Of a stretch of 64,000 nucleotides of DNA, positions 25,292-35,997 are shown one piece after another. This DNA comes from Streptomyces akebiae (GTDB lineage: Bacteria > Actinomycetota > Actinomycetes > Streptomycetales > Streptomycetaceae): NCBI RefSeq assembly GCF_019599145.1, contig NZ_CP080647.1, positions 620,001 through 684,000 on the forward strand, given 5' to 3'. The number at the start of each line of letters is the position of its first letter. Positions within the stretch are counted from its first letter, which is position 1. The notes beneath the pieces were generated by a model. The model was not told the DNA's origin. It was given only the letters and a program-made list of their open reading frames with translations, and made no database searches. A program made the position numbers and the translations under genes.

Positions 25292-27331
25292 ATGGCCACC
25301 CATCCCGAAGCCGCAGCTCTGCTCGCCCGGTCCCGTCGGCTCGGCGCCGATCCGCGGAACACCAACTACGCCGGTGGGAACGCGTCCGCCAAGGGGACGG
25401 ACACCGATCCCGTCACCGGGGGTGATGTGGAGCTGATGTGGGTGAAGGGGTCCGGCGGTGACCTGGGCACCTTGACCGAGGCCGGACTCGCCGTGCTGCG
25501 GCTGGACCGGATGCGGGCGCTCGTCGACGTCTATCCGGGGGTGGAGCGCGAGGACGAGATGGTGGCCGCGTTCGACTACTGCCTGCACGGCAAGGGTGGG
25601 GCGGCGCCGTCGATCGACACCGCGATGCACGGGCTGGTCGACGCCGCGCACGTGGATCATCTGCACCCCGACTCCGGGATCGCCCTCGCCTGCGCGGCCG
25701 ACGGGGAGAAGCTGACCGCCGAGTGTTTCGGCGACAGCGTGGTGTGGGTGCCGTGGCGGCGGCCCGGGTTCCAGCTGGGGCTGGACATCGCCGCCGTGAA
25801 GCGGGAGAACCCGCAGGCCATCGGCTGTGTGCTCGGCGGGCACGGGATCACCGCCTGGGGCGACACCGCCGAGGAGTGCGAGAAGAACTCGCTGCACATC
25901 ATCCGTACCGCCGAACGGTTCCTCGCCGAGCGGGGGAAGGCGGAGCCGTTCGGGCCCCTCGTCGAGGGATACGCGGCACTGGACGACGCGGAGCGCCGGG
26001 AGCGGGCGGCGGCCCTCGCGCCGTACGTCCGCGCCGTCGCCTCGCAGGACAGGGCGCAGGTCGGGCACTTCACCGACGCGGAGGTCGTGCTCGACTTCCT
26101 GGCGCGTGCCGAGCACCCCCGGCTCGCCGCTCTCGGCACCTCCTGCCCCGACCACTTCCTCCGTACGAAGGTCCGGCCGCTCGTGCTGGATCTTCCGCCG
26201 ACCGCCGACCTCGACACGGCGATCGCGCGGCTCAAGGAACTGCACGCCGAGTACCGCGAGGAGTACGCCGCCTACTACCAGCGGCACGCCGAGCCCGACT
26301 CCCCCGCGATGCGCGGCGCCGACCCGGCGATCGTGCTGATCCCGGGCGTGGGCATGTTCAGCTTCGGCAAGGACAAGCAGACCGCGCGGGTGGCCGGCGA
26401 GTTCTACGTCAACGCGATCAACGTGATGCGGGGCGCCGAGGCGGTGTCGACGTACGCGCCGATCGAGGAGTCGGAGAAGTTCCGCATCGAGTACTGGGCG
26501 CTGGAGGAGGCCAAGCTGCGGCGGATGCCGAAGCCGAAGCCGCTGGCGACCCGGGTCGCGCTCGTCACGGGCGCGGGCAGCGGGATCGGCAAGGCCATCG
26601 CGCACCGGCTCGTGGCCGAGGGTGCCTGTGTCGTGGTCGCCGACCTCAACGCCGAGAACGCCGCCGCCGTCGCCGAGGAGCTGGGCGGAGCGGACAAGGC
26701 CGTCGCCGTGACCGTCGACGTGACGGACGAGCAGCGGATCGGGGAGGCCTTCAAGGCCGCCGCGCTGGCCTTCGGCGGGGTCGACCTCGTCGTCAACAAC
26801 GCGGGCATCTCGATCTCCAAGCCGCTGCTGGAGACGTCGGCCAAGGACTGGGACCTGCAGCACGACATCATGGCCCGTGGATCGTTCCTGGTGTCGCGTG
26901 AGGCCGCGCGGACGATGATCGCGCAGGGGCTGGGGGGCGACATCGTCTACATCGCCTCGAAGAACGCCGTCTTCGCCGGGCCCAACAACATCGCCTACTC
27001 CGCCACCAAGGCCGACCAGGCCCACCAGGTGCGGCTGCTCGCCGCCGAACTGGGCGAGCACGGCATCCGCGTCAACGGCGTCAACCCCGACGGTGTGGTG
27101 CGCGGCTCCGGGATCTTCGCGGCCGGCTGGGGTGCCCAGCGCGCGGCGACCTACGGGATCGAGGAGGAGAAGCTCGGCGAGTTCTACGCCCAGCGGACCA
27201 TCCTCAAGCGCGAGGTGCTGCCGGAGCACGTGGCGAACGCGGTGTTCGCGCTGACCGGCGGGGAGCTGACGCACACCACCGGTCTGCACGTGCCGGTCGA
27301 CGCCGGCGTGGCCGCCGCCTTCCTCCGATGA
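25292..27331 (+). CDS. rhaEW: Bifunctional rhamnulose-1-phosphate aldolase / L-lactaldehyde dehydrogenase
   Basis: A 679-residue fusion. Residues 1-420 are a class II aldolase domain (NASAKGTD, HVDHLHPDSG with metal-binding His). The C-terminal 250 residues are a short-chain dehydrogenase: VTGAGSGIG near 430, NNAGIS, and catalytic YSATK. The aldolase splits L-rhamnulose 1-phosphate into DHAP and L-lactaldehyde, and the dehydrogenase oxidises the aldehyde to L-lactate. Joining the two limits release of the reactive aldehyde. Its stop overlaps the kinase start (ATGA). Confidence 0.92.
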   Translation: MATHPEAAALLARSRRLGADPRNTNYAGGNASAKGTDTDPVTGGDVELMWVKGSGGDLGTLTEAGLAVLRLDRMRALVDVYPGVEREDEMVAAFDYCLHGKGGAAPSIDTAMHGLVDAAHVDHLHPDSGIALACAADGEKLTAECFGDSVVWVPWRRPGFQLGLDIAAVKRENPQAIGCVLGGHGITAWGDTAEECEKNSLHIIRTAERFLAERGKAEPFGPLVEGYAALDDAERRERAAALAPYVRAVASQDRAQVGHFTDAEVVLDFLARAEHPRLAALGTSCPDHFLRTKVRPLVLDLPPTADLDTAIARLKELHAEYREEYAAYYQRHAEPDSPAMRGADPAIVLIPGVGMFSFGKDKQTARVAGEFYVNAINVMRGAEAVSTYAPIEESEKFRIEYWALEEAKLRRMPKPKPLATRVALVTGAGSGIGKAIAHRLVAEGACVVVADLNAENAAAVAEELGGADKAVAVTVDVTDEQRIGEAFKAAALAFGGVDLVVNNAGISISKPLLETSAKDWDLQHDIMARGSFLVSREAARTMIAQGLGGDIVYIASKNAVFAGPNNIAYSATKADQAHQVRLLAAELGEHGIRVNGVNPDGVVRGSGIFAAGWGAQRAATYGIEEEKLGEFYAQRTILKREVLPEHVANAVFALTGGELTHTTGLHVPVDAGVAAAFLR

Positions 27332-28791
27332 GCGCGTCCGCGACCGGCGGGTCCGTGAAGTCGTACGCGGCGGTCGACCTCGGTGCGTCCAGCGGGCGCG
27401 TCATGGTCGGCCGCGCGGGGCGGGACTCGCTGGAACTGGTCGAGGCGCACCGGTTCCCGAACCGGCCGGTGCGCACCCCCGAGGGGCTGCGCTGGGACGT
27501 GCTCTCGCTGTACGCGGGGGTGCTCGACGGGCTGAAGGCGGCCGGGCGGGTCGACTCCGTCGGGATCGACAGCTGGGCCGTCGACTACGGGCTGCTGGAC
27601 GCGGACGGCGCTCTGCTGGGCAATCCGGTGCACTACCGGGACGCCCGGACCGAGGGTGTCGCGGAGAAGGTGTGGGCGACCGTGCCCGCCGCCGAGCTGT
27701 ACGCGGAGACCGGGTTGCAGTACGCGCCCTTCAACACGCTGTACCAGCTGGTCGCCGCCCGGTCGTCCGCCCAGTTCGCCCATGCCGAGCGGTTGTTGCT
27801 CATCCCCGATCTGCTGACGTACTGGCTGACCGGGGAGTCCGGCACCGAGCTGACCAACGCCTCCACCACGCAGCTGATCGACCCGCGCACCCGTGACTGG
27901 TCGCGGGACGTCGCGGACCGCCTGGGCATCGACCTCGGCCTGTTCGCACCGCTGCGGCAGCCCGGTGACCCGGCGGGCCTGCTGCGGCCCGAGGTGCTGG
28001 AGGCCACGGGGCTCTCCGGACCGGTTCCGGTGACGACGGTCGGGTCGCACGACACCGCCTCGGCGGTGGCGGCCGTGCCGGCGACCGGGGAGCGGTTCGC
28101 GTACATCTGCACCGGCACCTGGTCGCTGGCCGGCCTGGAGCTTGCGGCCCCGGTGCTGACCGAGGCGAGCCGGGCGGCCAACTTCACCAACGAGCTGGGG
28201 CTCGACGGCACGGTCCGCTACCTCCGGAACATCATGGGGCTGTGGCTGCTCCAGGAGTGCGTACGGGAGTGGGGGGACCCGGATCTGGGTGAACTGCTGC
28301 GGGGCGCCGCCGCGGTGCCCGCGCTGCGCTCGGTGGTGGACGCCGGGGACTCGGCGTTCCTCGCGCCCGGCCGGATGCCCGAGCGGATCGCCGAGGCGTG
28401 CCGGGACTCGGGGCAACCCGTCCCTCGGACGCCCGCCGAGACCACCCGGTGCATTTTGGACTCGCTGGCCCTCGCCCACCGGCGGGCCGTCGCCGAGGCC
28501 CAGGCGCTGGCCGACCACCCCGTCGACGTCGTCCACATCGTGGGCGGCGGCACCCGCAACGCCCTGCTGTGCCAGCTCACCGCCGACGCCTGCGGGCTAC
28601 CGGTGGTGGCCGGGCCGGCGGAGGCGGCGGCCCTGGGCAACGTCCTCGTCCAGGCCCGCGCCCACGGCCTGGTCGGCGACCGGGCCTCGATGCGGCGACT
28701 GCTCGCCCGCACCCAGCCGCTGGTGCGGTACGAGCCGCAAGGTGACCCGGCGGCCTGGCGTGCGGCGGAGGCCCGGCTCGCCGACAGGTGA
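27328..28791 (+). CDS. rhaB: Rhamnulokinase
   Basis: A 487-residue FGGY-family kinase that phosphorylates L-rhamnulose to rhamnulose 1-phosphate. It has the N-terminal phosphate loop AVDLGASSGRVMVG, the sugar site IDSWAVDYGLLD, TVGSHDTASAV with catalytic Asp, TGTWSL, and the adenosine site VGGGTRNALLCQ. It is last gene of the rhamnose catabolic operon. Three 15-base tandem repeats follow the stop. Confidence 0.94.
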   Translation: MSASATGGSVKSYAAVDLGASSGRVMVGRAGRDSLELVEAHRFPNRPVRTPEGLRWDVLSLYAGVLDGLKAAGRVDSVGIDSWAVDYGLLDADGALLGNPVHYRDARTEGVAEKVWATVPAAELYAETGLQYAPFNTLYQLVAARSSAQFAHAERLLLIPDLLTYWLTGESGTELTNASTTQLIDPRTRDWSRDVADRLGIDLGLFAPLRQPGDPAGLLRPEVLEATGLSGPVPVTTVGSHDTASAVAAVPATGERFAYICTGTWSLAGLELAAPVLTEASRAANFTNELGLDGTVRYLRNIMGLWLLQECVREWGDPDLGELLRGAAAVPALRSVVDAGDSAFLAPGRMPERIAEACRDSGQPVPRTPAETTRCILDSLALAHRRAVAEAQALADHPVDVVHIVGGGTRNALLCQLTADACGLPVVAGPAEAAALGNVLVQARAHGLVGDRASMRRLLARTQPLVRYEPQGDPAAWRAAEARLADR

Positions 28792-28795
28792 GCCA

Positions 28796-28840
28796 GGCCC
28801 CTTCCGGCGGGGCCCCTTCCGGCGGGGCCTCCTCCGGCGG
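28796..28840. repeat. Three tandem 15-base repeats
   Basis: The unit ggccccttccggcgg occurs at 28796-28810 and 28811-28825, with a two-mismatch copy at 28826-28840. Neighbouring units can pair (ggcccc with ggggcc), so the array could act as a weak terminator between rhaB and the lut operon. Confidence 0.75.
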
Positions 28841-28969
28841 GATCGTCCCCATCGACGGTCGGCGCGCGGGTCCGCCCGTCTCCGCCGATCGTCGCGCGGG
28901 ACCCCTCGCCCTTCGCGTACGCGCGTCGTACTCTGCACTCATCCGATGACCGACCCCCAAGGAGCCGCG

Positions 28970-29725
28970 ATGCGTGTCGCCCTGTTCCTGACCTGTGTCA
29001 ACGACACGCTCTATCCCGACACCGGCCGGGCCGTGGTGAAACTGCTGACCAGGCTGGGTGTGGACGTCGACTTCCCGATGGGTCAGACCTGCTGCGGGCA
29101 GGCGCACTACAACACCGGATACCGGCACGAGGCCGAGCCACTCGCCCGGAAGTTCTCCGATGTATTCCGGGAGTACGAGGCGATCGTGACGCCGTCCGGC
29201 TCGTGCGGGGCGATGGTGCGGGAGCTGTATCCACGCATGGGTGAGCGAGCCCGTGCGGAGGGGCGCGGGGACGGTCTGGCGCGGACGCTGGCGCCCGTCG
29301 TACCGAAGACGTACGAGCTGACGGAGTTCCTGGTGGACGTGCTGGGTGTGACGGACGTCGGCGCGTACTACCCGCACAAGGTGACCTACCACCCGACCTG
29401 CCACGGACTGCGGAGCCTCGGCCTCGGTGAGCGGCCCCGGCGGCTGCTCCAGGCCGTGAAGGGACTGGAGCTGGTGGAGCTGCCCGGTGCCGACGAGTGC
29501 TGTGGCTTCGGCGGTACGTTCGCCGTGAAGAACCCCGATGTCTCGGCGGCGATGGGCGCGGACAAGGTGCGCAACGCCGAGTCGACGGGCGCCGAGGTGC
29601 TGTGCGCGGCCGACAACTCCTGCCTGATGCACCTCGGTGGCACGATGACCCGGCTGCGGACGGACCTGCGGCCCGTCCACATCGCGGAGATCCTGGCGAG
29701 CACGGAAGAGGAGCCGCTGGTATGA
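28970..29725 (+). CDS. lutA: L-lactate utilization protein LutA (Fe-S, CCG domains)
   Basis: A 251-residue LutA/YkgE-type subunit. Two cysteine-rich CCG domains are seen: MGQTCCGQAHYNTGY with GSCGAMV, and THPTCHG-like YHPTCHGLRS with ECCGFGGTFAV. With LutB and LutC it oxidises L-lactate to pyruvate. The ATG at 28970 has AAGGAG at 28959-28964. ATGA overlap with lutB shows translational coupling. Confidence 0.92.
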   Translation: MRVALFLTCVNDTLYPDTGRAVVKLLTRLGVDVDFPMGQTCCGQAHYNTGYRHEAEPLARKFSDVFREYEAIVTPSGSCGAMVRELYPRMGERARAEGRGDGLARTLAPVVPKTYELTEFLVDVLGVTDVGAYYPHKVTYHPTCHGLRSLGLGERPRRLLQAVKGLELVELPGADECCGFGGTFAVKNPDVSAAMGADKVRNAESTGAEVLCAADNSCLMHLGGTMTRLRTDLRPVHIAEILASTEEEPLV

Positions 29726-31215
29726 GCGGGACATTCGTCGGGATGCCGGCGTTCCCCGAGGCCGCACACGAGGCCGTGCACAACACGACCCTGCGCGGGA
29801 ACCTGCGCCACGCCACCCACACCATCCGCGCCAAACGCGCGAACGCGGTCGCGGAGGTGTCCGACTGGGCCGCGCTGCGCGAGGCGGGCAAGCAGATCAA
29901 GGACCACACGCTCCGTCATCTCGACCGGTATCTCGTGCAGTTGGAGGAGTCGGTCACGGCGGCGGGCGGCACGGTCCACTGGGCCGCCGACGCGGACGAG
30001 GCCAACCGGATCGTCACGTATCTCGTCAAGGCGACCGGCGAGAGCGAGGTCGTCAAGGTCAAGTCGATGGCCACGCAGGAGATCGGGCTGAACGAGGCGC
30101 TGGAGGCCGAGGGCATCCGCGCCTACGAGACCGACCTCGCCGAGCTCATCGTGCAGTTGGGCAACGACCGGCCCTCGCACATCCTGGTTCCGGCGATCCA
30201 CCGCAACCGGGGCGAGATCCGGGACATCTTCGCGCGCGAGATGAGCGAGTGGGGCCGCCCGGCCCCCGAGGGCCTGACCGACACCCCGGCCGAGCTGGCG
30301 GAGGCGGCGCGGCTGCATCTGCGGGAGAAGTTCCTGCGGGCCAAGGTCGGTGTCTCCGGCGCCAACTTCATGGTCGCGGAGACGGGCACGCTGGTGGTCG
30401 TGGAGTCCGAGGGCAACGGCAGGATGTGCCTCACCCTCCCCGAGACCCTGATCTCGGTGGTCGGCATCGAGAAGATCGTGCCGACCTGGCGGGACCTGGA
30501 GGTGTTCCTGCAGACCCTCCCCCGCTCCTCCACCGCCGAGCGCATGAACCCGTACACCTCGACCTGGACGGGCACGACGGACGACGACGGGCCGCAGACC
30601 TTCCACCTGGTCCTCATCGACAACGGCCGCACCGACACCCTCGCCGACGAGGTCGGCCGCCAGGCCCTGCGCTGCATCCGCTGCTCGGCCTGTCTCAACG
30701 TCTGCCCGGTGTACGAGCGGGCGGGCGGCCACGCCTACGGCTCGGTGTACCCGGGCCCGATCGGCGCCATCCTCAGCCCCCAACTCCGGGGCACGGGAAG
30801 CGAGATCGACTCCTCACTGCCGTACGCCTCCTCGCTGTGCGGTGCCTGCTACGAGGTGTGCCCGGTCGCCATCGACATCCCTGAGGTGCTGGTGCATCTG
30901 CGGGAGCGGGTCGCCCAGGGCGGGCCGGTGACCGAGCGGGGCGGCAAGGTCGTGCTGAAGCCCGCGAAGGGGCACGCGGCCGAGCGGGCGGCGATGCGCG
31001 CGGCGCGGTGGGCGTTCAGCCACCCCGGCGCGCTGCGCGCCGGGCAGCGGCTCGCGTCCCGCACGCGCCGCTTCCATCCCCGTACGCTGCCGGGGCCCGG
31101 CAGGGCGTGGAGCGCGAGCCGTGATCTTCCCGCGCTGCCCCCCGAGCCGTTCCGGGACTGGTGGCAACGGACGAACGGCGGACGGACCGACGGCGGCCGG
31201 GAGGGGACGAAGTGA
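29722..31215 (+). CDS. lutB: L-lactate utilization protein LutB (Fe-S)
   Basis: A 497-residue LutB/YkgF-type subunit. An LUD domain (about 60-290) is followed by two [4Fe-4S] motifs, CIRCSACLNVCPVY and CGACYEVCPV, and a C-terminal Arg-rich tail. ATG 29722 overlaps the lutA stop, and its own stop overlaps the lutC GTG. It is the electron-transfer core of the LutABC complex. Confidence 0.92.
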   Translation: MSGTFVGMPAFPEAAHEAVHNTTLRGNLRHATHTIRAKRANAVAEVSDWAALREAGKQIKDHTLRHLDRYLVQLEESVTAAGGTVHWAADADEANRIVTYLVKATGESEVVKVKSMATQEIGLNEALEAEGIRAYETDLAELIVQLGNDRPSHILVPAIHRNRGEIRDIFAREMSEWGRPAPEGLTDTPAELAEAARLHLREKFLRAKVGVSGANFMVAETGTLVVVESEGNGRMCLTLPETLISVVGIEKIVPTWRDLEVFLQTLPRSSTAERMNPYTSTWTGTTDDDGPQTFHLVLIDNGRTDTLADEVGRQALRCIRCSACLNVCPVYERAGGHAYGSVYPGPIGAILSPQLRGTGSEIDSSLPYASSLCGACYEVCPVAIDIPEVLVHLRERVAQGGPVTERGGKVVLKPAKGHAAERAAMRAARWAFSHPGALRAGQRLASRTRRFHPRTLPGPGRAWSASRDLPALPPEPFRDWWQRTNGGRTDGGREGTK

Positions 31216-31904
31216 GCAGCAGGGATCTGATCCTGGGACGGGTGCGACGCGCCCTCGCCGACGTACGCCAGGACGACACTCCCCCAGTGCCTGAAGGGCC
31301 TGGGAGGGACCCCCGGTACGAGCAGGCCGTTCAGCGGGACTATCTCCGGGAGCACGGCGCGCTGAGCGCCGCCGAGAGGGTGGAGCTGCTGGCGGAGAAC
31401 CTGGCGGACTACCGGGCGATCGTGCACCGCACGGACGCGGACGGACTCGCGGACGTGGTCGCGGGGCTGTTGCGCGCGCACGGCTCGAAGACGGTGCTGG
31501 TGCCGCCGGGGCTGCGCCGGGAATGGCTGTCGGGGACCGACCTGACACGGGTGCCGGACCGGGGCGAGAGCACCGCGCACGAGTTGGACCGGGTCGACAG
31601 CGTCGTCACGGCCTGCGCCCTCGCGATCGCCGAGACCGGCACCATCGTCCTCGACGGCTCCCCCGACCAGGGCCGCCGCCGGATCACCCTGGTACCCGAC
31701 CACCACATCTGTGTCGTCCGCGTACCTGAGCAGGTCGTGTCGTCGGTGCCGCAGGCGCTCGAACTCCTGGACCCGACGCGCCCGTTGACGTGGATCTCCG
31801 GCCCGTCCGCCACCAGCGACATCGAACTGGACCGGGTGGAGGGCGTCCACGGCCCGCGCACCCTGGAGGTGGTTCTGGTGACCGGGGGTGGCGGCCAGGG
31901 CTAG
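31212..31904 (+). CDS. lutC: L-lactate utilization protein LutC (LUD domain)
   Basis: A 230-residue LUD-domain protein, third member of the LutABC complex, with CALAIAETGTIVLDGSPDQGRRRITLVPDHHICVV-type core strands. It starts at GTG 31212 inside the lutB stop. Near residue 25 a Pro/Gly insert (TPPVPEGPG) is encoded by an imperfect inverted repeat (about 31278-31310), like small palindromic insertions seen in other Streptomyces coding regions. Confidence 0.9.
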   Translation: MSSRDLILGRVRRALADVRQDDTPPVPEGPGRDPRYEQAVQRDYLREHGALSAAERVELLAENLADYRAIVHRTDADGLADVVAGLLRAHGSKTVLVPPGLRREWLSGTDLTRVPDRGESTAHELDRVDSVVTACALAIAETGTIVLDGSPDQGRRRITLVPDHHICVVRVPEQVVSSVPQALELLDPTRPLTWISGPSATSDIELDRVEGVHGPRTLEVVLVTGGGGQG

Positions 31905-31945
31905 GGGGCCGCGGGACGGGCGCGTGAGGGCTCGGGGCGTCGGGG

Positions 31946-32641
31946 TCACGGCTCGCTCCTGGCCAACGCATCGGCAGCCACCCTGAGGTCGGACACCAGT
32001 CCCGCGTACGCGGCGTCACGGTCGTCGGCACGGAGTACGGCGGAGGGGTGCAGGGTGGCGACGACGTAGGGCCCCCGCGATCCCTCCGAGGGCATGGGCA
32101 GCAGCGCGCCGCGGTCCTTGGTGACCCGGAAGGAGCCGCCGAGCAGTGCCTTGCCCGCGGTGGCACCCAGGGCCACCACGATCTCGGGCCGGACGAGACG
32201 GAGTTCGGCCAGCAGCCAGGGACGGCAGGCGGCGACCTCGCGCAGGTCGGGCGCCTTGTGGATACGGCGTTTACCGCCGCCCGGGGGCCGGGTGAACTTG
32301 AAGTGCTTGACCGCGTTGGTCACGTAGGTCGCGTCCCAGTCGATCCCGGCCTCGTCCAGGGCCCGTCGCAGCAGCCGCCCCGCCGGGCCGACGAACGGCT
32401 CGCCCTGCCTGTCCTCCTGGTCCCCCGGCTGCTCTCCGACCAGCAGGATCCGGGCCGACCCGTCGCCCTTGCCGAAGACGGTCTGCGTGGCGTCCTCGTG
32501 CAGGGGGCAGCCCCGGCAGTCGGCCGCGGCCCGGCGGTGCGCGGGGAGGCCGCCACGACTCGGGAGGAACGGCTCGGCGTCGTAGGCCCGCGGTTCCGGG
32601 GAGCGGGCCTTCGTGGGGCTCGTGTGCTCGATGGGGCTCAT
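31946..32641 (-). CDS. udgX: UdgX family uracil-DNA-binding protein
   Basis: A 231-residue Fe-S member of the uracil-DNA glycosylase superfamily. It has CRGCPLH cluster cysteines, the active-site motif GEQPGDQEDRQGEPFVGPAG, and the UdgX hallmark loop KRRIHKAP. In mycobacterial UdgX the His of that loop forms a covalent bond with DNA after uracil removal. HPSAVLR is the C-terminal motif. ATG 32641 is preceded by a perfect AAGGAGGT. It probably marks or shields uracil lesions in DNA. Confidence 0.9.
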   Translation of the reverse strand: MSPIEHTSPTKARSPEPRAYDAEPFLPSRGGLPAHRRAAADCRGCPLHEDATQTVFGKGDGSARILLVGEQPGDQEDRQGEPFVGPAGRLLRRALDEAGIDWDATYVTNAVKHFKFTRPPGGGKRRIHKAPDLREVAACRPWLLAELRLVRPEIVVALGATAGKALLGGSFRVTKDRGALLPMPSEGSRGPYVVATLHPSAVLRADDRDAAYAGLVSDLRVAADALARSEP

Positions 32642-32908
32642 CCCGGGACACCTCCTTGGGCGGGAAGCCCGGCCCTGAGCGCTTCGCGGGGCCGGAGCGC
32701 TCGACGGAACCCGAGCGCCGCGCGGGGGCCGGGGACCGCTCGGGGCTACTTCCGAATACCCCCTCCCGTCGGGATGCACCATGGGTCGGCTCCCGGCGCC
32801 CCGGCGGCTCACGGATGTGCTGTGGGGGTGCGGCCTCCGGCCGGGACGGCGACGCCGCGCTCGCGTTGATCCTCCACCTCTGGGCCGCTTGGTCCTCCAC
32901 CTCTGGGG

Positions 32909-33070
32909 GACCCAGCGGCACCAGGTGTCCGTGGCGGTCGTCCTGTCGTCCCTGTGCCCGGCCGCCCCACGGCCCTCGGTCAGCCCCCGCTCCACGAACG
33001 GGTGAACTTCCGGCAGACGGCCGGGCTCGTCGGAGCCATGATCGCGATTCTGCTGCTCACCTTGGGCTGA
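32909..33070 (+). pseudogene. Remnant of an EamA/DMT transporter C-terminus
   Basis: One frame reads HQVSVAVVLSSLCPA, the start of a typical EamA helix-9/10 region (VAVVLSSLYPA). After a frameshift near 32955-32970, another frame reads LGQPPLHERVNFRQTAGLVG and then a hydrophobic end to a TGA at 33068-33070. This matches the closing helix of drug/metabolite transporters (LxxE-x-RQxxG). No start codon, ribosome site or upstream domain remains. Confidence 0.65.
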
Positions 33071-33161
33071 TTCGCTCGCCCCGGCCGCAGGGTGCGGGGC
33101 CTGCCGGAGCGGCCAGGGACGGTGACCGGCGCGCCCCGTGAAACTTGGATGGTTCGCTTTC

Positions 33162-33191
33162 TTGAACTGTTCGTGTTTATGGGGGTAGGTT
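33162..33191 (+). promoter_or_regulatory. furA: furA-katG promoter, probably leaderless
   Basis: -35 TTGAAC (33162-33167), an 18-base spacer and -10 TAGGTT (33186-33191). The -10 ends seven bases before the furA ATG, so transcription should begin at or next to the start codon. No Shine-Dalgarno is present. Confidence 0.65.
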
Positions 33192-33198
33192 GGTCGCC

Positions 33199-33642
33199 AT
33201 GACCGCATCCCAGCCTCCGAACACCGCCGAGGAGCTCCGCGGTGCCGGCCTGCGGGTGACGGCCGCGCGCGTGGCGCTGCTGGAGACCGTCCGGGACGGC
33301 GACCACCTCGGCGTCGAAGCGATCGCCTCGGGCGTACGCGCCCGTGTGGGCCACATCTCGCTCCAGGCCGTGTACGAAGCGCTCAACGCGCTCGCCGGCG
33401 CGGGACTCGTGCGCCGCCTCGAACCACCCGGCAGCCCGGCCCTGTACGAGGGCCGTGTCGGGGACAACCACCACCACCTCGTGTGCCGCAGTTGCGGTGT
33501 CGTGGTCGACGTCGACTGCGCGGTCGGGCACGCCCCGTGCCTGACCGCCTCCGACGACCGCGGCTTCGCGATCGACGAGGCCGAGGTCATCTACTGGGGC
33601 CTGTGCCCCCCATGTTCCGAAGCCAGCAGTTCAGCACCGTGA
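33199..33642 (+). CDS. furA: Fur family regulator FurA (CatR-like)
   Basis: A 147-residue Fur-family repressor with a winged helix (residues 15-80) and the metal region NHHHLVCRSCG with a second Cys pair CPPC near the end. The Cys pairs form a structural zinc site. It is 24 bases upstream of katG. In mycobacteria and streptomycetes the adjacent FurA represses a shared furA-katG promoter and releases it on oxidation. Confidence 0.92.
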   Translation: MTASQPPNTAEELRGAGLRVTAARVALLETVRDGDHLGVEAIASGVRARVGHISLQAVYEALNALAGAGLVRRLEPPGSPALYEGRVGDNHHHLVCRSCGVVVDVDCAVGHAPCLTASDDRGFAIDEAEVIYWGLCPPCSEASSSAP

Positions 33643-35880
<2,238 letters not shown>

Positions 35881-35898
35881 TCGACCCGAACACCGCGG

Positions 35899-35928
35899 CC
35901 GGGCCGGCTCTTCACGGGGCCGGCCCGG
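35899..35928 (+). terminator. katG terminator
   Basis: Perfect 10-base arms CCGGGCCGGC and GCCGGCCCGG (35899-35908, 35919-35928) with a 10-base loop, 18 bases after the katG stop. Confidence 0.8.
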
Positions 35929-35997
35929 TCGTTCTCGCGCGCTCGGTCATCCGTTGGCCGGCCCACGCCCCGGGTACCCGCCCCGCCCGCGGAGTAC

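Larger units (their letters stand above)
32642..33198. other. 557-base gap with transporter remnant
   Basis: No intact gene is seen. The left half holds no recognisable coding; it has a 15-base direct repeat (tcctccacctctggg at 32870-32884 and 32893-32907). The right half holds the EamA remnant, and the last 40 bases are the furA promoter. Confidence 0.6.

Noticed and set aside
28796..28840. Short regular repeats as a CRISPR array
   Set aside because: The 15-base units are directly abutting with no spacers, and no cas genes are in the window. The same holds for 59100-59135 and 3667-3763.
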